From Methylococcaceae bacterium (lineage in GTDB: Bacteria; Pseudomonadota; Gammaproteobacteria; Methylococcales; Methylomonadaceae), in contig DTSI01000033.1 in the NCBI GenBank assembly GCA_012965425.1, positions 1-39,435 of the forward strand: 39,435 bases of DNA. The letters run 5' to 3'. Numbering within the stretch: the stretch's first letter is position 1; every line of letters begins with the position of its first letter. Below are positions 26,183 to 38,197 of the stretch, piece after piece. The translations under genes and the position numbers were made by a program. Below the pieces are notes generated by a model, which made no database searches, was not told where the DNA came from, and saw nothing but the letters and a program-made list of their open reading frames with translations.

Positions 26183-28016
26183 TGACGTTGAATCGGGTCA
26201 AAATTTTGACATTAAGTCATTCTTAAAAGGCTTAACGCATCGACCTGGAATTTATAAAATGCTAAATAGCCAGGGTGATATTATTTATATCGGTAAGGCT
26301 AAAAATCTTAAAAATAGGGTGTCGAGTTATTTTAGGACCCAGTCGACTTCACCAAAACAATTGGCCATGGTCAGTAAGGTTTTATCTATTGAGGTTGTCA
26401 TTACCCATACGGAAGGGGAGGCATTATTACTCGAGAGTCAGTTAATTAAGCGCTATAAACCCCGATACAATATTTGTTTGCGTGATGATAAGTCTTACCC
26501 TTATATTTATATTTCCACAGAGCAGGATTTTCCTCAGATCACCTTTCACCGGGGCGCCAAAAAAAAACCCGGTCAATTTTTTGGACCTTATCCGAGTGCA
26601 GGTGCCGTTCGGGAAACCTTGAAAATATTACAGAAAATATTTCCGATTCGGCAGTGCGAAGACTCTTACTATAAAAATAGATCAAGACCTTGTTTACAAT
26701 ACCAGATTGAACGCTGTAGTGCGCCTTGTGTCGGATTGGTAACGCAAGCGGATTATCAGCAAGAATTAGCTAAAACCTTGCTTTTCCTCGAAGGGAAAGG
26801 GCATGTGTTGATTGATCAATTGATTGTGCAGATGGAACAAGCAGCAGCACAGTTAAATTTTGAAAATGCCGCGCGGATTAGAGATCAAATTGCTTTATTA
26901 CGCACCGTGCTTGAAAAACATTTTGTTCATGGGGAGAAAGGTGATGTGGATATAGTCGTTTGTGCCACGGAGTCCACTTTAGCCTGTGTGCAAGTGCTTT
27001 TTATTCGTGGTGGACAGCACATCGGGCACAAGATTTTCTTTCCAAAGATGAATGTTGCAAATACTGAAAGTGAGGTATTAGAGGCTTTTATAACGCAATT
27101 TTATTTAGACAAGAAAGTTCCGTATGAAATATTTTTAAATCATGAGTTGGACCAGCAGGACTTAATCATGGCGGTGTTATCTAAATATGCTAAACATGGG
27201 GTGACTATTTCTACACGTCTTAGAGGAGATAGGCTTAAGTGGTTGAAAATGGCGCAAACAAATGTTGAAAATGCGTTGTTAGGGCGGCTCAGTAATAAAC
27301 AAAGCCTATTTAATCGTTTTGTGAGTCTTCAAGAAGAACTTGATTTAGAGGAAATTCCTAAGCGATTAGAGTGTTTTGATATTAGCCATACTCAAGGGGA
27401 TCAAACTGTTGCGTCATGCGTTGTGTTTGACCGAGAAGGCCCGGTTAAGTCTGCTTACCGGCGCTTTAATATTGAAGGGATTACCAAAGGTGACGATTGC
27501 GCGGCAATTCAGCAAGCTGTATCCAGGCGGTTCAGGCGGTTGATTAAAGGGGAGCATGAGTCGCCTGATATTTTATTTATTGATGGGGGGCGCGGTCAGG
27601 TCAATGCAGCTGACAAAGCATTGGATGAATTATTAATAAATAATGTTATGATACTAGGGGTTTGCAAGGGGGTAGACCGGAAAGCGGGCATGGAGAAAAT
27701 TATTAGTGTAGGTGAAAATCTGCCCTTAGATATTAATCCGAATGCCAGTGCTTTATTACTTATTCAGCATATTCGAGACGAAGCGCACCGGTTCGCGATT
27801 ACAGGTCATCGTTTACGGCGCGGTAAAGTAAAAAAACAATCCGTTCTGGAGTCTATTGTTGGGCTTGGGCCTAAGCGAAGACAATTATTGTTAAAACAGT
27901 TTGGAGGGTTGCAAGGTGTTTCAAGCGCTGGGGTGGATGCCTTATGCAGTATTGATGGGATTAGTCATCAATTAGCGCAACGAATTTACGACACATTTCA
28001 TCAAGATCATGGTTGA
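26169..28016 (+). CDS. uvrC: Excinuclease ABC subunit C
   Basis: Nuclease of UvrABC nucleotide excision repair that makes both incisions around a DNA lesion. The 615 residues have an N-terminal GIY-YIG domain (RPGIYKMLNSQGDIIYIGKAKNLKNRV), a Cys-rich stretch (RPCLQYQIERCSAPC), a UVR domain (FENAARIRDQIALL), the RNase H-like 5' nuclease (CFDISHTQGDQTVASCVVF, DILFIDGGRGQVNAA) and C-terminal helix-hairpin-helix motifs (VGLGPKRRQLLLKQFGGL). The length matches E. coli (610). It overlaps the glycosylase gene upstream and pgsA downstream. Confidence 0.97.
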   Translation: MTESNDVESGQNFDIKSFLKGLTHRPGIYKMLNSQGDIIYIGKAKNLKNRVSSYFRTQSTSPKQLAMVSKVLSIEVVITHTEGEALLLESQLIKRYKPRYNICLRDDKSYPYIYISTEQDFPQITFHRGAKKKPGQFFGPYPSAGAVRETLKILQKIFPIRQCEDSYYKNRSRPCLQYQIERCSAPCVGLVTQADYQQELAKTLLFLEGKGHVLIDQLIVQMEQAAAQLNFENAARIRDQIALLRTVLEKHFVHGEKGDVDIVVCATESTLACVQVLFIRGGQHIGHKIFFPKMNVANTESEVLEAFITQFYLDKKVPYEIFLNHELDQQDLIMAVLSKYAKHGVTISTRLRGDRLKWLKMAQTNVENALLGRLSNKQSLFNRFVSLQEELDLEEIPKRLECFDISHTQGDQTVASCVVFDREGPVKSAYRRFNIEGITKGDDCAAIQQAVSRRFRRLIKGEHESPDILFIDGGRGQVNAADKALDELLINNVMILGVCKGVDRKAGMEKIISVGENLPLDINPNASALLLIQHIRDEAHRFAITGHRLRRGKVKKQSVLESIVGLGPKRRQLLLKQFGGLQGVSSAGVDALCSIDGISHQLAQRIYDTFHQDHG

Positions 28017-28587
28017 ATATAATATACCGACATTACTCACGTTTACGCGTATTGCGTTAACATTTCTTATCGTCATCGTTTTTTACTTACCTTGGGAATA
28101 TTCCAATATTGCGTGTACGGTTATTTTTTCTTTTGCCGGGTTCACGGATTGGCTCGATGGCCACTTGGCTAGAAAAATGGGTCAGCATACCAATTTTGGT
28201 GCTTTTTTAGACCCGGTCGCTGACAAATTACTTGTTGTGCTGACACTGGTCATCATTATTCAAACAGAAGCGTCTGTCTTTATGACGCTACCGGCAGCTA
28301 TTATTATCGGGCGAGAGTTGGTTATTTCTGCTTTGCGCGAATGGATGGCAAGCAGTGGTCAACGTGATGTAGTGGCTGTTTCTAATCTAGGTAAATGGAA
28401 AACAGGAACACAAATGGTTGCTATTGGGTGTTTGCTTTTCAGCGACGATCTTTTATTCTTGCCGGTGAGTGCTTTAGGTTATTTATTACTCTATATTGCT
28501 GCAGTTATTACCGTTGTGTCGATGTATCAGTATCTGAATGCAGTTTTTGGTGCCAATAAGGACAACTCAGAAAAGGCATCTTCTTGA
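28009..28587 (+). CDS. pgsA: CDP-diacylglycerol-glycerol-3-phosphate 3-phosphatidyltransferase
   Basis: Inner-membrane enzyme that makes phosphatidylglycerol phosphate, the first committed step to phosphatidylglycerol and cardiolipin. The 192 residues contain the CDP-alcohol phosphotransferase motif D-x2-D-G-x2-A-R-x8-G-x3-D-x3-D, seen as DWLDGHLAR then GAFLDPVAD near residue 45-70, and several transmembrane helices. It overlaps the uvrC end by eight bases; the uvrC-pgsA pairing is widespread in gammaproteobacteria. A strong hairpin follows at 28608. Confidence 0.96.
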   Translation: MVEYNIPTLLTFTRIALTFLIVIVFYLPWEYSNIACTVIFSFAGFTDWLDGHLARKMGQHTNFGAFLDPVADKLLVVLTLVIIIQTEASVFMTLPAAIIIGRELVISALREWMASSGQRDVVAVSNLGKWKTGTQMVAIGCLLFSDDLLFLPVSALGYLLLYIAAVITVVSMYQYLNAVFGANKDNSEKASS

Positions 28588-28607
28588 TTGATAAGCAATA
28601 ATGGGTA

Positions 28608-28646
28608 ATTTATCAATGCTACGCTCAAGGGGTAGCATTGATAAAT
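28608..28646. terminator. Bidirectional hairpin terminator between pgsA and gltD
   Basis: ATTTATCAATGCTAC (28608-28622) and GTAGCATTGATAAAT (28632-28646) are perfect 15-base inverted arms around a nine-base loop. A GCGTTTTTG stretch follows on the plus strand shortly after. It lies in the 71-base gap between the convergent pgsA and gltD genes, so it probably ends both transcripts. Confidence 0.8.
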
Positions 28647-28658
28647 AAAGCGTTTTTG

Positions 28659-30182
28659 TTAATTCATTTTATTGTCTTGTAAGTATTGGTCTATAGCTCG
28701 GGCTGCACCACGACCTTCATTGATTGCCCAGACTACGAGAGATTGTCCCCGTCTACAATCGCCTGCTGCAAAAACACCTTCAACGTTCGTGGTAAACTGA
28801 CCGTATTCGGCTTTTATGTTTGAGCGATTATCATAGTCAATATTGATCATATCGGTAGCTGTCGCTTCAGGCCCTAAAAACCCCATCGCTAAGGTGATCA
28901 ATTCTGCTTTCCATTCTTTTTCGCTACCCGGAACTTCGGTCATAGTAAAACGACCGTTTTCATCTTGAGTCCATTCAACATTAACCGTGCGAACACCGGC
29001 TAGATTACCTTCGCCGTCATCAATAAATTCTTTACTGAGGATACAGTATTCGCGGGGGTCTTTATCATCACGTTTCGTGGCTTCTTCATGACCATAATCA
29101 ACACGGAATATCTTAGGCCATTGAGGCCAAGGATTATTATCAGCACGGGTTTGAGGGGGTTCGGGTAGAAGCTCAAAATTAACCAATGTTTTACAACCAT
29201 GACGTAAAGATGTTCCAATACAATCGGTTCCAGTATCGCCGCCGCCGATTACAATGACATTTTTGTCTTTAGCGCTGATAAATTGACCATTTTCATGGTT
29301 GCTGTCCAATAGGCTTTTGGTATTGCGGGTTAAAAAGTCCATTGCTGAATAAATACCATTGAGTCCTCGTCCGGGAATAGGGAGATCACGTGGTTTGGTT
29401 GCACCGGTTGCCCAAAGAACGGCATCATTATTTTTGACAAGTTCATTTGGGTCAATAAAGGTTATTTCATGATTATTATCGGTCATGATTTGGTTGATAT
29501 GGCCGGTAGGAAAGTCTTCGGGTTTTCCAATATGAGCATTGGTAATAAAGGCTACCCCTTCAGCACGTAATTGGTCGATTCTTCTTTCGACTACTTTCTT
29601 TTCAAGCTTCATGTTGGGGATACCATACATTAGTAAGCCACCAATACGATCGGCACGTTCATAGACGGTAACGGTGTGACCAATACGGCGCAATTGTTGA
29701 GCGGCGGTAATTCCTGCTGGCCCAGAGCCAATAATGGCAACTGTGTATCCTGTTTCCGTTGAGGGGGGACGTGCTTGAACCCAGTCTTCATTAAAACCCC
29801 GATCAATAATGGAATTTTCAATATTTTTAATGGTGACCGGCGGTTCATTGATACCTAAAACACAGGAGCCTTCGCAAGGAGCCGGGCATACGCGGCCGGT
29901 AAATTCAGGAAAATTATTGGTTCGGTGTAAGCGGTCAAGTGCATCTTTCCAACGGCCACGATAAACCAAGTCGTTCCATTCTGGTATGAGGTTGTCAACG
30001 GGGCAGCCTGTTGTTGATTGGCAAAAGGGGACGCCACAATCCATGCAACGTGCTCCCTGGGTTGTGAGATGTGATTCCGGTGGCGTCGTATAGATTTCTT
30101 GATAATCAGTAAGCCTTGCTTGCGGGTCACGATATGGAATCGTTTGGCGTTGAAATTCTTTGAACCCTGTCGGTTTACCCAT
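28659..30182 (-). CDS. gltD: Glutamate synthase (NADPH) small subunit
   Basis: FAD-containing subunit that passes electrons from NADPH to the large subunit for glutamate formation. Two N-terminal Cys clusters for 4Fe-4S centres are present (CMDCGVPFC with [22 protein letters not shown]), followed by the FAD motif [11 protein letters not shown], the NADPH motif [11 protein letters not shown] and the C-terminal FAD-binding [20 protein letters not shown] chose the ATG at 30182 ([10 protein letters not shown]): GGAG precedes it and the product is 507 residues. An in-frame ATG at 30203 would add seven residues. The start overlaps the gltB end by eight bases. Confidence 0.96.
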   Translation of the reverse strand: MGKPTGFKEFQRQTIPYRDPQARLTDYQEIYTTPPESHLTTQGARCMDCGVPFCQSTTGCPVDNLIPEWNDLVYRGRWKDALDRLHRTNNFPEFTGRVCPAPCEGSCVLGINEPPVTIKNIENSIIDRGFNEDWVQARPPSTETGYTVAIIGSGPAGITAAQQLRRIGHTVTVYERADRIGGLLMYGIPNMKLEKKVVERRIDQLRAEGVAFITNAHIGKPEDFPTGHINQIMTDNNHEITFIDPNELVKNNDAVLWATGATKPRDLPIPGRGLNGIYSAMDFLTRNTKSLLDSNHENGQFISAKDKNVIVIGGGDTGTDCIGTSLRHGCKTLVNFELLPEPPQTRADNNPWPQWPKIFRVDYGHEEATKRDDKDPREYCILSKEFIDDGEGNLAGVRTVNVEWTQDENGRFTMTEVPGSEKEWKAELITLAMGFLGPEATATDMINIDYDNRSNIKAEYGQFTTNVEGVFAAGDCRRGQSLVVWAINEGRGAARAIDQYLQDNKMN

Positions 30183-33100
30183 TGCTTGTTTCTCCGTGTG
30201 CATGGCTACTTTGTTGTGCGCGTTCGGCTAGAACACGTTTATAGTCGGTAGGCATGACTTTAATAAATTGAGTTAAGACTGATGACCAGTTGTCTAAAAT
30301 TTGTTGGGCAACAGCTGACGCGGTGTTTTCAAAATGCAATGAAATAAGACCGTGTAATTCATCTACATCGGCAGGTTGGTCAACGGTTTCAAGTTCAACC
30401 ATACCTGGATTGTAATTTTTCAGGAATTCATTATTGTAATCCCAAACATAGGCAATCCCACCACTCATACCCGCCGCAAAGTTACGTCCGGTTGGGCCTA
30501 AGATAACGACTCTACCACCGGTCATGTATTCGCAAGCATGGTCGCCCACGCCTTCAACAACAGCGTTAGCGCCTGAGTTACGTACACAGAAGCGCTCTGC
30601 AGCACGGCCGCGTAGGAATGCAGAGCCCGAGGTGGCGCCATATAGAACGACATTCCCGACAATAATATTTTCTTCAGCAGAAAATGAACTGTTTTTAGGG
30701 GGGTAAACAATAACTTTGCCACCTGATAGTCCTTTCCCAACATAGTCGTTAGCATCACCTTCAATAGTCATGGTGATTCCGCCAGCCAAAAAAGCGCCAA
30801 AACTTTGACCCGCAGAACCATTAAATTTAAGGTTAATGGTGTCAGCCGGCAACATCTCAGCACCCCATTTTTTAACGAGGTTGTGGCTAAGAATAGTCCC
30901 TACGGTTCGGTCCGTATTAATAATAGCCATTTCATGACTAACCGGGGTGCCATTAGCTAGAGCCTCTTCACAGATTGTTAATAATTGATTATCCATGACG
31001 CTGTCAAGACCGTGGTCTTGTGGAATAGTCTTGATCACTTTGACATCGTCATGTGGTTTTGGAGCCATTGTTAATATGGAGGTCAAATCAAGGCCATCAG
31101 CCTTCCAGTGAGCAATGGCTTCGTTAGTCTCAAGAACATCGGTGCGGCCAACCATTTCGTCGATTGACCGAAAACCTAGTTTTGCCATTAACACACGTGC
31201 TTCTTCGGCAACCATAAATAAGTAGTTAACGACGTACTCAGGATCCCCTTTGAATTTCTTGCGAAGTTCTTTGTCTTGTGTCGCAATACCGACTGGACAG
31301 GTGTTTAGGTGACATTTGCGCATCATGATACAGCCCAGTGTAATGAGGGGGGCGGTACTAAAACCAAACTCTTCAGCACCTAATAAGGCTGCAATAACCA
31401 CATCACGACCGGTTTTTAAGCCACCGTCAGTTTGTAAGGTTACGCGAGAGCGCAGATCATTCATAACCAGTGTTTGATGCGTTTCAGCAATGCCTAATTC
31501 CCATGGCAGACCGGCATGTTTGATGCTGGTAAGAGGGGACGCGCCGGTACCACCGCTATCACCCGAAATAAGGATATGATCCGCATGGGCTTTAGCAACG
31601 CCGGAGGCAATCGTTCCTACACCCACTTCCGAGACTAGCTTAACGCTTATTCTAGCCGACGGGTTTGAGTTTTTAAGATCAAAAATTAATTGAGCTAAAT
31701 CTTCAATCGAGTAAATGTCATGATGCGGTGGTGGGCTGATTAAGCCAACACCGGGTGTCGAGTGGCGTATTCTTGCAATATAACTATCAACTTTTTTGCC
31801 GGGTAATTCGCCGCCTTCGCCGGGTTTAGCACCTTGTGAAATTTTGATTTGTAGTTCGTCCGCATTGGCGAGATACCAAGCGGTCACACCAAAGCGTCCG
31901 GAGGCGACTTGTTTAATGGCAGAACGCTTACTGTCACCATTCGCCATCGGGGTAAAACGTTCACTGTCCTCCCCCCCTTCACCGGTATTACTTTTACCGC
32001 CTAGGCGGTTCATGGCGATAGCTAATGATTCATGGGCTTCGGCTGAGATTGAACCAAAACTCATAGCACCGGTACAAAAACGCTTAACAATTTCTTGCGC
32101 TGATTCGACTTCGTCTAAAGACACAGCGGTGATATTTTCTTTAAAACCCAGTAAGCCTTTAATGGTGCAACGCGTTTTAGAGTCACGGTTCATATGCTCG
32201 GCAAATTGCGCATAGGTTTTATGATCGTTAGTGCGTGCAGCGGCTTGAATATTGGTAATCGCTTCAGGGTCCCACATGTGTTTTTCACCCTTGGCGCGCC
32301 AGTGAAATTCGCCTTGATTCGGGAGGCTATCTGAATTGTCGTTACTGTTTTCAGGGTAGCCGATGAGGTGGCGACGGGTAGCCTCTGAGGCAATGACGTC
32401 AAAATCGACACCTTGAATGCGGCTGGCAGTGCCTTTAAAACAACGTTCAATAACATCATCACGGAGGCCAACAGCTTCAAAAATCTGACCGCCTTTGTAA
32501 CTTTGTAAGGTTGAAATGCCCATTTTAGCCATTACCTTTAACATACCTTTGCCGACGGCTTTACGGTAGGTTTCAACGATCGCGTTATCGTCTGCTAAAT
32601 CGTTATCTAAAAGGCCATCGCGGCGTGCTTGCCATAACGATTCAAAAGCCAAGTAAGGGTTGATTGCATCGGCACCAAATCCAATTAAGAGGCAATGATG
32701 ATGAACTTCTCTGGCTTCACCGGTTTCAAGAACTATTCCAATACGTGTTCTTTGCGCTAGACGTATTAAATGTTGATGTACAGCACCGGTAGCAAGTAGA
32801 GCAGGGAGCGCAATCCGATCGGCACTGACATTTCGGTCCGATAGAATAACTAATTCTGCGTTGGCTTCAATCGCTTGTTCTGTTTCAGCACAAATGCGAT
32901 CCAGTGCTTTTTCAAGGCCGGCGTTCTCTTCAGCTTTGGGCCAAGTAATGTCAATAGTCTTGGTATTCCAGCCGCGATGGTCAATGTCTTTGATGGCTGC
33001 CAATTCAGGGTTGCTCAAAATGGGTTGTTCAATGAGTAATCGGTGGCAATGTTCAGCAGAGGTATCAATTAGATTTTTTTCGGGCCCTATATAGCATCGT

Positions 33101-34746
33101 AAAGACATAATCGTTTCTTCACGAATGGAGTCGATAGACGGGTTAGTGACCTGCGCAAATAGTTGTTTGAAATAGTCATACAACATTCTAGGTTGGTCTG
33201 ATAGGCACGCTAAAGCAGAATCATTGCCCATGGATCCTAACGGGTCGCGTTTTTCTATAACCATAGGAATCAGCATAAACTGCATGGTTTCGCTGGTGAA
33301 GCCAAAGGCTTGCATTCTAGCTAACAGGGAATCAGGTTCAAAAGCTTGATTTTTAGGGTTTATATTGAGATCACTTAGTTGTACGCGGTGCTGATTAAGC
33401 CAGTCACCATAGGGACGTTTTGCGGCAAAAGATGATTTTAGTTCTTCATCAGGAATTAATCGACCCTGTTCAAAATCAACTAAAAACATACGGCCTGGTT
33501 GTAGCCGGCCTTTGTATTTAACATTTTCAGGTTCAACAGGTATGACACCAACTTCAGAGGCCATAATGACATGATCGTCATGCGTCAGGTAGTAACGGCT
33601 AGGACGAAGACCATTACGGTCAAGAACCGCGCCGATATATTTACCATCGGTAAATACGATAGAAGCTGGACCATCCCAAGGTTCCATCAGAGCAGAATTA
33701 AATTCGTAAAAAGCGCGCTTTTCTTCTGACATGGTCTCATGGTTCTGCCAGGCCTCAGGGACCATCATCATGACGGCTTCCTGAAGTGTTCGGCCGCTCA
33801 TTAATAAAAACTCAAGGACATTATCAAATGTACCGGAGTCGGAGCAATCAGGCTCGATAATCGGCAGGATTTTTGCCAATTCATCATCAAATAGATCGCT
33901 GTTAAGCATTCCTTCACGAGCGCGCATCCAGTTTTGGTTGCCTCGTAAAGTGTTGATTTCACCGTTATGGCTCATAAAGCGATTAGGTTGAGCCCGATCC
34001 CATGAAGGGAAGGTGTTGGTGCTGAATCGAGAGTGAACCATGGCCAAATGGGAGGTGAAGTCAGGGTCATTTAAGTCAGGAAAATATTTCATGACTTGTT
34101 CAGGCATTAATTGACCTTTATAGATAATGACTTTAGTCGACAAACTGCACACGTAGAACATGGCGTGTTGTGCCAGTGTAGTGTCATTGCGGATGACCTT
34201 TGTGGACTGTTTTCTGATCAAATAAAGTTGTCTTTCAAAGCTGTCGTCGCTAAAACCGTCTGAGGCTGCGATAAAGAGCTGTTCAATCACGGGCTCTGTT
34301 GCCCGTGCTGACGGGCCAATATCGGCGGCATCGGCGTCAGCAGGGACCGGGCGCCAACCAATAAGTTGCTGGTTTTGTTGGCGAATAAAGTCTTCAACAA
34401 CGGCCTTGCATTGTTTTCTCTCGGTGGCATCTTGCGGTAAGAAAACTAGGCCTGCGGCATAGTGTCCGGGGGGCGGAAGTGTTACAGCCCAGTCCGTTAA
34501 CGCAACTTTGGTGAAAAAATCATGGGGTAAGGCCGTCATTATGCCAGCGCCGTCGCCGGTATTAGCTTCACAACCGCACGCACCGCGATGGGTCATGGCT
34601 TCAAGTGCAATGCCTGCATCTTGAATTATTTTATGTGAGCGATGACCTTTAACGTGGGCAATAAAGCCTACGCCGCAGCTGTCTTTTTCATTTGCAGGGT
34701 CATATAGCCCCTGTTTATGAGGTTTTTTATATGTTTTAACGGACAT
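30175..34746 (-). CDS. gltB: Glutamate synthase (NADPH) large subunit
   Basis: Joins glutamine and 2-oxoglutarate to give two glutamates; the centre of ammonium assimilation with glutamine synthetase. 1523 residues, near the usual 1500. A 23-residue propeptide precedes Cys24 ([10 protein letters not shown]), the glutaminase nucleophile. Further motifs include [16 protein letters not shown], the FMN/synthase segments [10 protein letters not shown] and [20 protein letters not shown], the 3Fe-4S cysteines in [19 protein letters not shown], and the C-terminal beta-helix ([14 protein letters not shown]). AGGTGG lies seven bases upstream of the ATG. A possible promoter is TTGCCT...TATAGC near 34849-34875 on the minus strand, but the 15-base spacer is short. 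Confidence 0.97.
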   Translation of the reverse strand: MSVKTYKKPHKQGLYDPANEKDSCGVGFIAHVKGHRSHKIIQDAGIALEAMTHRGACGCEANTGDGAGIMTALPHDFFTKVALTDWAVTLPPPGHYAAGLVFLPQDATERKQCKAVVEDFIRQQNQQLIGWRPVPADADAADIGPSARATEPVIEQLFIAASDGFSDDSFERQLYLIRKQSTKVIRNDTTLAQHAMFYVCSLSTKVIIYKGQLMPEQVMKYFPDLNDPDFTSHLAMVHSRFSTNTFPSWDRAQPNRFMSHNGEINTLRGNQNWMRAREGMLNSDLFDDELAKILPIIEPDCSDSGTFDNVLEFLLMSGRTLQEAVMMMVPEAWQNHETMSEEKRAFYEFNSALMEPWDGPASIVFTDGKYIGAVLDRNGLRPSRYYLTHDDHVIMASEVGVIPVEPENVKYKGRLQPGRMFLVDFEQGRLIPDEELKSSFAAKRPYGDWLNQHRVQLSDLNINPKNQAFEPDSLLARMQAFGFTSETMQFMLIPMVIEKRDPLGSMGNDSALACLSDQPRMLYDYFKQLFAQVTNPSIDSIREETIMSLRCYIGPEKNLIDTSAEHCHRLLIEQPILSNPELAAIKDIDHRGWNTKTIDITWPKAEENAGLEKALDRICAETEQAIEANAELVILSDRNVSADRIALPALLATGAVHQHLIRLAQRTRIGIVLETGEAREVHHHCLLIGFGADAINPYLAFESLWQARRDGLLDNDLADDNAIVETYRKAVGKGMLKVMAKMGISTLQSYKGGQIFEAVGLRDDVIERCFKGTASRIQGVDFDVIASEATRRHLIGYPENSNDNSDSLPNQGEFHWRAKGEKHMWDPEAITNIQAAARTNDHKTYAQFAEHMNRDSKTRCTIKGLLGFKENITAVSLDEVESAQEIVKRFCTGAMSFGSISAEAHESLAIAMNRLGGKSNTGEGGEDSERFTPMANGDSKRSAIKQVASGRFGVTAWYLANADELQIKISQGAKPGEGGELPGKKVDSYIARIRHSTPGVGLISPPPHHDIYSIEDLAQLIFDLKNSNPSARISVKLVSEVGVGTIASGVAKAHADHILISGDSGGTGASPLTSIKHAGLPWELGIAETHQTLVMNDLRSRVTLQTDGGLKTGRDVVIAALLGAEEFGFSTAPLITLGCIMMRKCHLNTCPVGIATQDKELRKKFKGDPEYVVNYLFMVAEEARVLMAKLGFRSIDEMVGRTDVLETNEAIAHWKADGLDLTSILTMAPKPHDDVKVIKTIPQDHGLDSVMDNQLLTICEEALANGTPVSHEMAIINTDRTVGTILSHNLVKKWGAEMLPADTINLKFNGSAGQSFGAFLAGGITMTIEGDANDYVGKGLSGGKVIVYPPKNSSFSAEENIIVGNVVLYGATSGSAFLRGRAAERFCVRNSGANAVVEGVGDHACEYMTGGRVVILGPTGRNFAAGMSGGIAYVWDYNNEFLKNYNPGMVELETVDQPADVDELHGLISLHFENTASAVAQQILDNWSSVLTQFIKVMPTDYKRVLAERAQQSSHAHGETSNG

Positions 34747-35258
34747 GTTTGAACCACCTAATTTAATTACCTAACAGTGATTTCGAGCCAAAACCTGCTG
34801 TTTTATGTAGCGAGGGTTTCGGGAATGCTGATCGGCAAAGTTTTTGCTATACTGCAGATCAGATACAGGCAATACTTTACAGGCTGATGAATAAAAGCGT
34901 GTCAGTAGTGCCGATAATATTGCGAAATTTAATGCTATGGCATATTTTTATCATTATGATGTGATGAATGAGATAAAATCACATACGTCACAAATTAGCC
35001 CTGTAATTATAAAAAAAAGAGAATAGTAAAGCAAGGCTAGTGTCGGCCGGGTTCTCTCTTTGTGGGTGCTGCATTTTTAGGTTTACCCTGTTAAATTAAC
35101 CTCTTGAGTACTTATTAGCGGCAGTTAAGGCGATGCTATGGGGGGTGCGATGATAGTTTTTTTTCGAAATGAAAGGGTTCAAGTTGTCGAAAAAATGATG
35201 TTGTAGGGCGAAAAGAAAAAACATTCAATATTAATTGATCATTTATTTAAGAGTATTT
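34747..35258. other. Gene-free region between divergent gltB and ubiH-family gene
   Basis: About 510 bases with no credible gene on either strand. It should hold the promoters of both neighbours. On the plus strand an extended -10 (TGCTATACT, 34845-34853) is visible without a good -35. AAAGAGAA near 35007-35016 and TTCTCTCTTT near 35051-35060 can pair as a loose stem. TTTTTTCGA (35159-35167) and TCGAAAAAA (35187-35195) form a nine-base inverted repeat with a 19-base spacer. No complete sigma-54 site was found. None of these is strong enough to name a regulator. Confidence 0.6.
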
Positions 35259-36479
35259 ATGGACAAACAATTTGATGTCATTGTTGTGGGTGGCGGCATG
35301 GTGGGTGCAACCGTTGGTTGTGCGTTGGGCGATACCTCGTTAAAGGTCGGTGTTGTTGAACAAGACATGCCGGCGGTTTTTAAGCCAGAGCAGCCTCATG
35401 ACTTAAGAGTCTCGGCGCTCAGTAAAGCATCGCAGGCTATTTTTGAATCATTAGGTGTTTGGTCTGGGATTGTTGAGCGGCGAGTTTGTCCTTATAAGCG
35501 TATGCGCGTCTGGGAGTTAAGTGACGGCCCCGAGTTTAGAAGTCAAGATATTAATCAGCCTGAATTAGGGTTTGTTGTTGAGAATAGGGTCATTCAATTA
35601 GCGTTGCTGGAGCGGTTGCAGAATTTTGCTAATGTTGAGTTGATCTGTCCGGACAGGATTGCCAAGATTGACTATGGTTCGGGTTCAACGACCATTGAGT
35701 TGGAAAGTGGACGGCTACTTGAAACGAGGCTGTTGGTTGCCGCAGATGGTGGTAATTCAAGAGTCAGGCAAACAGTTGGTTTAGGGGTTAATAGTTGGGA
35801 TTATGCGCAACATGCGCTGGTTATTTATATTGAAACAGACTATGAGCAGCAAGATATTACTTGGCAGCGTTTTGTCCCCAGTGGGCCACAGGCATTTTTG
35901 CCGTTAACAGGGCGTTTTGGTTCGGTGGTTTGGTATAACTCCCCGGATGAAGTTCGACGTCTTAAGGCCTTGCCTAAACCCTTATTGTTGGCTGAGTTAC
36001 TCGCGAATTTTCCTGACTGTTTAGGGTCTGTCAGTCAGATTTTAGGGGTTGCTAGTTTTCCACTTAAACGCCAGCATGCATTAAGTTATGTTAAGACTGG
36101 GGTAGCATTGGTGGGTGATGCTGCACATATGATTAATCCTCTTGCCGGGCAAGGTGTCAATATCGGATTGCTCGATGCGGCAACGCTGGCAGAGGTCTTG
36201 GTTGGCGGTCCTGATCACGATCAGGATATTGCCTCGTTAAGGGTTTTGAAACGTTATGAAGATCTGCGTCGTGGTGAGAATCTGAAAATGATGAATGTGA
36301 TGGAAGTATTTTATCGGGTTTTCAGTAACCAAATAGCACCGTTGCGGTTGTTACGTAATATTGGTTTGGGGCTTGCTGGGCGCTTTACACCTGCACGGCA
36401 TAAAGTGATGCGTCATGCCATGGGTCTGGAGGGCCGGTTACCTAAATTAGCAAAAGGGGAATCAATTGTAGAGCGGTAA
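35259..36479 (+). CDS. UbiH/UbiF/UbiI/VisC-family FAD-dependent ring hydroxylase
   Basis: Flavin monooxygenase of the family that hydroxylates the ubiquinone ring at C1, C5 or C6. 406 residues with the FAD-binding FDVIVVGGGMVGATVGCAL at the N-terminus, the DLRVSALSKASQAIFESLGVW segment, the DG-type motif LLVAADGGNSRVRQ and the second FAD motif GDAAHMINPLAGQGVNIGLLDAA. Which ring position it acts on cannot be told from sequence alone. ATG at 35259 was chosen (AAGAG seven bases upstream); an upstream TTG at 35235 adds eight residues with no support. It is the third ubiquinone locus in the window. Confidence 0.9.
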   Translation: MDKQFDVIVVGGGMVGATVGCALGDTSLKVGVVEQDMPAVFKPEQPHDLRVSALSKASQAIFESLGVWSGIVERRVCPYKRMRVWELSDGPEFRSQDINQPELGFVVENRVIQLALLERLQNFANVELICPDRIAKIDYGSGSTTIELESGRLLETRLLVAADGGNSRVRQTVGLGVNSWDYAQHALVIYIETDYEQQDITWQRFVPSGPQAFLPLTGRFGSVVWYNSPDEVRRLKALPKPLLLAELLANFPDCLGSVSQILGVASFPLKRQHALSYVKTGVALVGDAAHMINPLAGQGVNIGLLDAATLAEVLVGGPDHDQDIASLRVLKRYEDLRRGENLKMMNVMEVFYRVFSNQIAPLRLLRNIGLGLAGRFTPARHKVMRHAMGLEGRLPKLAKGESIVER

Positions 36480-36496
36480 GTGGTTGGGGCTTTTAG

Positions 36497-37690
<1,194 letters not shown>

Positions 37691-37740
37691 TGGTTCGTTT
37701 TTTTTAATCAATCTAATTTTTTAAAGAGTGGGCATAGACA

Positions 37741-38100
37741 ATGAGTTTTTTTATTTCTGACGCATTAGCTGTTGGTGAAACAGTGGCAGCTGCAGTAGAA
37801 GGTCCAGGATGGCAGGGTTTGGCTTTTCCTTTAGGGATTTTGTTTTTTTTCTATATTTTATTTATTCGACCACAACAAAAGAAAGGTAAAGATCAGAAGA
37901 AAATGATCGGTGGCTTAACGAAAGGGGCGGAAGTCGTTACTAACGGTGGGATGTTGGGCCGAGTGGTGAGTCTGGATGATAATTTTGTTCAGTTAGATGT
38001 TGGTAATAACACGATTGTACAAATTCAAAGGCAAGCAATTCAAAATTTGATGCCTAAAGGTACCTTTAAAGTTCAAAGTAAGCGATTAAATAATTCATAA
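37741..38100 (+). CDS. yajC: Preprotein translocase accessory subunit YajC
   Basis: 119-residue inner-membrane protein that associates with SecDF. A single transmembrane helix (about 26-44, ending in the family signature FYILFIRPQQKK) is followed by the conserved cytoplasmic segment GLTKGAEVVTNGGMLGRVVSLDDNFVQLDVG. The N-terminal extension before the helix is about 25 residues. It lies between tgt and secD as in E. coli. A hairpin with a T-tract separates it from secD. Confidence 0.96.
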   Translation: MSFFISDALAVGETVAAAVEGPGWQGLAFPLGILFFFYILFIRPQQKKGKDQKKMIGGLTKGAEVVTNGGMLGRVVSLDDNFVQLDVGNNTIVQIQRQAIQNLMPKGTFKVQSKRLNNS

Positions 38101-38121
38101 GTCGTCTCTTCGGAACATTTT

Positions 38122-38169
38122 CCCTTATGGTAGGCATGTTAATGCTCAGCTTAAGGGTCCCGTTTTTTT
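38122..38169 (+). terminator. Hairpin with T-tract between yajC and secD
   Basis: CCCTTA (38122-38127) pairs with TAAGGG (38152-38157), and GCAT/ATGC (38134-38137, 38142-38145) forms an inner stem. A T-run follows at 38163-38169. It resembles a weak terminator or attenuator inside an operon, and could lower secD expression relative to yajC. Confidence 0.45.
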
Positions 38170-38197
38170 ATGAATTAAATTTGTTTTTGGAATTACT

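Noticed and set aside
31796-32215. Open frame of 139 codons on the plus strand inside gltB.
   Set aside because: It is a shadow of a highly conserved gltB region, with no ribosome binding site and a composition unlike neighbouring proteins.
35024-35043. Minus-strand sigma-54 site for gltB (GCAAGGCTAGTGTCGG).
   Set aside because: The required GG is replaced (TC where CC is needed on the plus strand), so the -24 element is broken.
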